Shown here: positions 34,785 through 38,389 of the stretch, one piece after another
Layout: each line of letters begins with the position of its first letter
Position numbering within the stretch: the stretch's first letter is position 1
Assembly (NCBI RefSeq): GCF_001698815.1
Contig: NZ_LGSI01000031.1
Location: 45,143 to 83,531, forward strand
Reading direction: 5' to 3'
Source: Pseudomonas syringae
GTDB taxonomy: Bacteria; Pseudomonadota; Gammaproteobacteria; Pseudomonadales; Pseudomonadaceae
Length of the DNA stretch: 38,389 nucleotides
Notes under the pieces: generated by a model
What the model saw: only the letters and a program-made list of their open reading frames with translations
Database searches by the model: none
Told to the model about the DNA's origin: nothing
Program-made: the position numbers and the translations under genes

Positions 34785-36506
34785 TTACAGGAAGAAATCC
34801 ATGCGGAAGTAGATCGGCGCTTCGCGCTCGGTGACTACTCCCGGTCTTTCTAAAGAATGGGCAAAGGTCACGCTGGTGCTGACGTGCTTGCCCCGAGCGA
34901 ACAGCTCCAGGGAATTGCTGGACACGCGACCATGCACGTCGCCGTTGTAGCGGTCGTTGCTGATCACGCCCTGGTCGTAGCCGATGCTGGTGCCGTACTC
35001 GGCAAAGGCCGGGCGCATCCAATCCAGCGTTACCGGGCGTGCCCAGCGCACTTCGTTGCGCCAGTAACCGCCGCTGTCGCCGGTCAGCTGCTGGTCCTTG
35101 AGACCGCGTACCGAGGCCGAGCCACCCAGGCTCATGCGTTGCGGGCTGAAGAGGATGTCTTCGCTGCGCTGACCGGTGGCCAGGCTGGAAAAGCTGAACG
35201 ACTCGCCCCACAGCGTGAACGGCTGCAGGTAGCTGACGGTGGCGGTGTATTTGCGGTAGCGCGAATTTGCCTGCCGATTGCCGAACTCATCGCGTTCTTC
35301 TTCAGACTGGGCATCGAGCAGGCCGATGCCGTTCTGCATGCCCAGGTCAAGGTTGACGAACGCATTGCCGATGCGCCGACCGTGGTTGAGGCCGAGCTGG
35401 AGTTCGCTGAGACGATTACTGCTCGGCTCAGTGCGCACGTCGAGGACGTAATTGTTGGTACGCAGATGGGCCAGGCCGACGTTCACCGAGGTCTTGCTCA
35501 CGTCGTCGCGGTGGATCACCCGCTCGGCGCGCAGTTGGTGGTTCTCGTTGTCGCCATTGAGCTTGAATTTGCTGCTGTCGGTCTGGCCGTAGGTGCGGTA
35601 GTCGCTTTCGCTGTAGGTGTAGCTGAAGTTCCACCAGCCCCACGGCACGTTGTAATAGAGCATGCTGTTTTTCGAGGTTTCCTGGTGGTCACTGACCGCG
35701 TCGTGGCCACTGCGCAGTATCAATTGGTCGCCCAGACCCAGCGGGCTGTCCCATTCCAGCCCTGCGTCCCATTGCTGTTCACCGGTGCTTTCCTGGCCGT
35801 CGTTATTACGCGACAGGCTGGCGCGCCAGGGCTTTTGCGGAACGTTCTTGACCACCACGTCACTGCCGCCGATCTGCTGGCCCGGGGTCAGTCGCATTTG
35901 CGCCTGCCTGGAGGGCAATCGGTTGAGCTGGTCCACGAGTTGCTCGATCTCGCGCAGGTTGAGCGCCTCGCCGACCTTGCCGGGAAAGGCCATGGCCAGT
36001 TCGCGGTCCGTCACAGTGCTGCCCTCGGCGGCTTTCAACGCTTCGAGTTTGCCTTCGACCACCAGCACCTGCAGGTGACCGCTGGAGAGGTCTTGTTGCG
36101 GCAAGTAGGCACGGCTGGTGACGCAGCCCTTGTCGATGTAGTAGTCCGTGATGACCTTGAGCAGCTCATTGAGCTGCGTCACGCCCAGGCATTGGCCGAT
36201 GTAGGGTTTGAGCAGGCGCGTGCGGTCGGTGGCGGACAGGCTGTCGGCACCCTTGAGTTCGATGTCCTGGATCGGGAAGCAACGGTTGTCGGCCGGCGTG
36301 GCCGGGGCCTCGGGCTTTGTCTGTTTGCCGGGCAAGTCCTGAAGCTCTTGCAGGCGGCGGCTCTGCTCTTCGAGCAAGCGGTTCTGCCGGTCGCGGATCA
36401 GGTCCTGATCGCCGGGCGTTGGGGCGGCGTTGGCGCTGTTAAGGCTCACACACGCGAGCAGAAAAGTGCAAAGCAACAACCGAATCCGTGGCAATGACAA
36501 GGGCAT
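34785..36506 (-). CDS. cdiB: CdiB: outer-membrane two-partner-secretion transporter
   Basis: A 573-residue ShlB/FhaC-type transporter that secretes CdiA through the outer membrane. It has a Sec signal (cleavage near residue 27, NSANA), a short charged helix (QNRLLEEQSRRLQELQD, about 40-57), a POTRA pair (CFPIQDIELKG; GHLQVLVVEGKLEAL) and a C-terminal 16-strand barrel ending in DFFL. The conserved loop L6 motif, usually VRGY/F, is VRGL at residue 466 here. ATG 36506 has only a weak CGGA upstream. It is the first gene of the cdiBAI operon, with normal high GC, unlike the toxin and immunity end. Confidence 0.92.
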   Translation of the reverse strand: MPLSLPRIRLLLCTFLLACVSLNSANAAPTPGDQDLIRDRQNRLLEEQSRRLQELQDLPGKQTKPEAPATPADNRCFPIQDIELKGADSLSATDRTRLLKPYIGQCLGVTQLNELLKVITDYYIDKGCVTSRAYLPQQDLSSGHLQVLVVEGKLEALKAAEGSTVTDRELAMAFPGKVGEALNLREIEQLVDQLNRLPSRQAQMRLTPGQQIGGSDVVVKNVPQKPWRASLSRNNDGQESTGEQQWDAGLEWDSPLGLGDQLILRSGHDAVSDHQETSKNSMLYYNVPWGWWNFSYTYSESDYRTYGQTDSSKFKLNGDNENHQLRAERVIHRDDVSKTSVNVGLAHLRTNNYVLDVRTEPSSNRLSELQLGLNHGRRIGNAFVNLDLGMQNGIGLLDAQSEEERDEFGNRQANSRYRKYTATVSYLQPFTLWGESFSFSSLATGQRSEDILFSPQRMSLGGSASVRGLKDQQLTGDSGGYWRNEVRWARPVTLDWMRPAFAEYGTSIGYDQGVISNDRYNGDVHGRVSSNSLELFARGKHVSTSVTFAHSLERPGVVTEREAPIYFRMDFFL

Positions 36507-36558
36507 GTTCGATCCGTCGAAAAATCAAGGGGCGGCAAATTAACATCGAACCCCCTTC

Positions 36559-36576
36559 GATCCAAAGCGTTGGATC
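36559..36576. promoter_or_regulatory. Palindrome GATCCAA-AGCG-TTGGATC upstream of cdiB
   Basis: A perfect seven-base inverted repeat with a four-base loop, centred about 60 bases before the cdiB start. It could be an operator or an mRNA hairpin in the leader. No T-run follows on either strand. Confidence 0.45.
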
Positions 36577-36938
36577 AGATGGGCATTCGCGCCTAATAAA
36601 TCTGCAAGCCTTTGATGGGTAATAAAATAAGGCACCAAGAAAGAGTTACCGCCTGTTACCGGAGTGATAGTCCGACGAGCGGCAAGCGTTTAATAGCAGG
36701 TTGGCGAGGCTCGCCGAGATGCCACTAATTAGCCATCAATCGATGGTCGAGATGCATTAGTACTGAGGAATGCAGAAAAGTTCGCGCGGGCTTTGTGAAG
36801 TGGATCCCAATTATTAAATCACGGCACTGACTTCCCTCGCCCCGCATCCTGAGGTGCTTGTCTCACTTGCAACGTCAAAGGATAAGTTCCTCTAACACAC
36901 TAGAGAAAGATCACCCCTAATCTCTTTACGGCCCATGC
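36577..36938. other. Non-coding upstream region of cdiB
   Basis: About 360 bases with no open frame of coding character. AT-rich patches at 36590-36635 (aataaatctgcaag, aataaaataagg) and 36810-36825 are candidate promoter sites for cdiB on the minus strand; I cannot assign a confident -35/-10 pair. Confidence 0.4.
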
Positions 36939-37000
36939 AGAGTCAGCTTCGGGTCGATTCCGGTCGGTCGCGACGGGCAGAAATCGGCCAAAAGCGGACC
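36939..37000. repeat. Pseudomonas intergenic repeat (CTTCGGGTCGATT...AAAAGCGGACC)
   Basis: GTCAGCTTCGGGTCGATTCC followed by GTCGCGACGGGCAG and GGCCAAAAGCGGACC. Fragments of the same unit appear at 23250-23265 (GGCCAGAAGCGGACC) and 19452-19470 (TCGACCCGAAGCGGACG), next to the recombinase gene and MITE copy A. It looks like a dispersed element whose boundaries I cannot set. Confidence 0.45.
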
Positions 37001-37003
37001 TAG

Positions 37004-37177
37004 TCAGACGAAGCATTTCTTCCTGCTCAAATCGTCGCGGGCTTTTTTCTCGTATAGGTAGACAGTCGTCATGCGGGATAGTCCAAATTCTATGAGCGAA
37101 AGAAGTGTCGTCGACGAAGCGCCAAACTCAAGCAGAGTGCCGATATCCAATCGCCCTAACACATCGCAGTGATAAAT
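37004..37177 (-). pseudogene. C-terminal remnant, possibly of a helicase-like protein
   Basis: An open stretch of 57 codons ending in TGA (37006-37004) and preceded in frame by TAG. It reads LGRLDIGTLLEFGASSTTLL, then SLIEFGLSRMTTVYLYEKKA and RDDLSRKKCFV. The pattern LLEFG..S..LLSLIEFGLSR resembles C-terminal segments of large DEAD/DEAH helicases found in islands, but this is from memory and weak. There is no plausible start except a GTG at 37162. Its composition looks coding. It lies between the 37187-38089 gene and the intergenic repeat and is probably the tail of a deleted gene. Confidence 0.35.
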
Positions 37178-37186
37178 CTAGATTAA

Positions 37187-38089
37187 TTAAGATGGCAACC
37201 GCCTGAGCTTAGTCAAACTCCAAAGCGACATTGCTAGCGAAACCAAGTAACAATAAACGCCACCCCACTTAATAAAAGTGGGATTGATTGCTCCAAACAA
37301 ATTTGCACCCATGTTTTCAAAATTCTCACCCTGAAATAGTAGGAGCCCCGCACACAAGACAGACATGCAGGCTAAAAGAATACATACCTTCTCAAATTGC
37401 CTTCTAAGACTTACAAAGCTTGGGAAGCGGCTCACCAAGGCCGTCTGGAGCCGCTCAAGATCCCGCACCAGCAATCCCACACATAGCATATTAACTAAAG
37501 GAAAGAGCGCACCCAGCAAGTACAACCGCATGCGTTTCACATACTTGTCGAACACGCGACCTGGTAGCTCCTTGATATCCTCCAACGCGATAGAGTACTC
37601 CCCGCCCAACCTCTCAACTCGGGTGACATCTCTGACTAACGTTTCCCTATGGGCTAAAAAGGTGGCGGTAGGATGTTCAGCAAAATAACGATTTGCTTCC
37701 CCGAGTAGCAGATCGGATTGCTCGCAGCGACTTATCAGTTCATCGATAGAGCCATCAAATCGTCGCCCACACTCTTCCCGCAAAACTGTGATGTACGCCA
37801 GCGTCGCCTCCGTTAAACCATGAACCCGCTGTGCTGCTGTGAATACCTGCCAGATGATCTGTATTTCCTGAAAATGAGGGTTAACTCGGCTCACCAGTTC
37901 CTGGATGAAGGATTGGTAGGAACTTGCCTGAGTACGGGCTGCTATCACGCTGTCAAACAGATCAGCAGTCTGATCGAGAAGAGCTTTCTGTTGCTTTTGG
38001 GCCACGAGAATCTGGTTGCGGGTAATGGTTAGTGCGGCTGACATTGTGTCAAATTCGGAGGGAATTTCAATATGGATATACTCTGGCAC
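37187..38089 (-). CDS. Hypothetical membrane protein
   Basis: A protein of up to 300 residues that I do not recognise. The N-terminal ~185 residues are soluble, helical and possibly coiled-coil (QILVAQKQQKALLDQTADLF). The C-terminal ~115 residues hold three hydrophobic segments: LYLLGALFPLVNMLCVGLLV, VCILLACMSVLCAGLLLF and VYCYLVSLAMSLW. The longest frame begins at a GTG (38089) inside the TniQ-like fragment; ATG 38044 (MSAALTITRNQ) is the next choice. Neither has a good Shine-Dalgarno. It is AT-richer than the core genes on the left of the window and sits among gene remnants. Confidence 0.6.
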   Translation of the reverse strand: MPEYIHIEIPSEFDTMSAALTITRNQILVAQKQQKALLDQTADLFDSVIAARTQASSYQSFIQELVSRVNPHFQEIQIIWQVFTAAQRVHGLTEATLAYITVLREECGRRFDGSIDELISRCEQSDLLLGEANRYFAEHPTATFLAHRETLVRDVTRVERLGGEYSIALEDIKELPGRVFDKYVKRMRLYLLGALFPLVNMLCVGLLVRDLERLQTALVSRFPSFVSLRRQFEKVCILLACMSVLCAGLLLFQGENFENMGANLFGAINPTFIKWGGVYCYLVSLAMSLWSLTKLRRLPS

Positions 38090-38322
38090 ATGTCTTGAGG
38101 GTTTTTGAATACCGACAACAATGGTTGGATGGTGTGATTATGCAAGAGCCGGTTGAATCCATAGCATCCATGCCATCCCAACATAGATGCTACGTCTCTG
38201 AAATCAGAGATGGTCAGCTCATCAATAGCATAGGATTTTTTGAAAAGATGCTGCTCTGAAAGAAACGTGCTGCGCTCGATGTAGGAGCGAATAGTCTCGT
38301 CCTGCTGTATACGTAAAAGCAT
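38029..38322 (-). pseudogene. TniQ/TnsD-like N-terminal fragment
   Basis: A 97-residue frame starting MLLRIQQDETIRSYIERSTF, with ASMLGWHGCYGFNRLLHNHT in the middle. The opening (short strand, DE, then a helix) and the GWHGCYGFNRLLH segment recall the N-terminus of TniQ/TnsD-type target-selection proteins of Tn7-like elements, which are 300-500 residues long; the identification is from memory and tentative. There is no zinc-binding CxxC part. The frame ends within the first 60 bases of the unknown membrane protein, which reads the same DNA in another frame, so a deletion probably joined two genes. A complete small gene of unknown function is the alternative. Confidence 0.4.
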
Positions 38323-38331
38323 AGATAAGCA

Positions 38332-38389
38332 TCAACTCGGTTCAGATCCTGGTTTGAACGACTCGAAACCGGCAACGTGATGCGGTGAC
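38332..38389 (-). CDS. Possible C-terminus of an upstream gene (partial)
   Basis: On the minus strand one frame is open from the window edge to TGA at 38334-38332, reading SPHHVAGFESFKPGSEPS. The stop lies nine bases before the ATG of the TniQ-like fragment, as expected in an operon. If that fragment is TniQ, a TnsC-type ATPase would be the usual neighbour; 18 residues cannot show this. Confidence 0.3.
   Translation of the reverse strand, partial: SPHHVAGFESFKPGSEPS

Noticed and set aside
28559..36497. Long plus-strand open frames opposite cdiA and cdiB (for example 28559-29821, 32792-34783, 34857-36497)
   Set aside because: They are antisense shadows of high-GC repetitive coding sequence. 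Their translations are low-complexity Val/Ala/Gly strings without motifs, while the minus strand encodes clear TPS proteins.

Overview
The window is high-GC chromosomal DNA of a Pseudomonas, most likely of the P. fluorescens group. The evidence is several copies of the genus-typical REP/REPIN palindromes (GGAGCGAGGCTTGCCCGCG type), an Lpd3-type dihydrolipoyl dehydrogenase, a Tat-exported OpgD, an mntP gene behind a yybP-ykoY element, and a cdiB-cdiA-cdiI contact-dependent inhibition locus.

Left part (1-18.9 kb), mostly core-like genes. A six-gene plus-strand operon (432-6268) corresponds to the poorly characterised E. coli ynbABCD genes, with two additions: CDP-alcohol phosphatidyltransferase (YnbA), alpha/beta hydrolase-methyltransferase fusion (YnbC), PAP2-like/dual-specificity-phosphatase fusion (YnbD), a small membrane protein, a PlsC-type acyltransferase and a CdsA-type cytidylyltransferase (YnbB). 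Together these look like a self-contained pathway that makes and remodels an unknown phospholipid. The operon holds seven perfect DnaA-box 9-mers (TTATCCACA) in 4.8 kb, and a REPIN forms the 3' end of ynbD. Next come lpd3; mntP on the minus strand with its Mn2+ riboswitch; opgD; a three-gene exopolysaccharide-type cluster (O-antigen-ligase-like polymerase, PslG-like glycosidase, acyltransferase with SGNH domain); and a minus-strand group (AhpD-like, azoreductase-like, GNAT). The last two of these form an overlapping pair divergent from a MocR regulator.

Middle part (18.9-26 kb), a mosaic of repeats and accessory genes. It holds a REPIN, a triple AAACTGTCGCA repeat, a ~183-bp MITE-like element, an IS1182-family element whose transposase has a one-base frameshift, chaC, an NTF2-like small protein, a short FimB-sized tyrosine recombinase bracketed by inverted repeats, a divergent MFS/LysR pair, and a second MITE copy whose ends match those of the IS.

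Right part (26-38.4 kb). A minus-strand cdiB-cdiA-cdiI operon encodes a TpsB transporter, a 2679-residue CdiA with a predicted PD-(D/E)XK-type nuclease toxin at its C-terminus, and an unrecognised immunity protein. The Shine-Dalgarno sequence of cdiI lies inside the last codons of cdiA. Beyond it, 37.0-38.4 kb looks like a decayed island: a helicase-like C-terminal remnant, an unknown membrane protein, and a short TniQ-like N-terminal fragment that overlaps it.

The most promising leads are the DnaA-box-studded lipid operon, the toxin/immunity pair, and the MITE family sharing ends with the broken IS1182 element. All family assignments come from reading the sequence; no database search was run.
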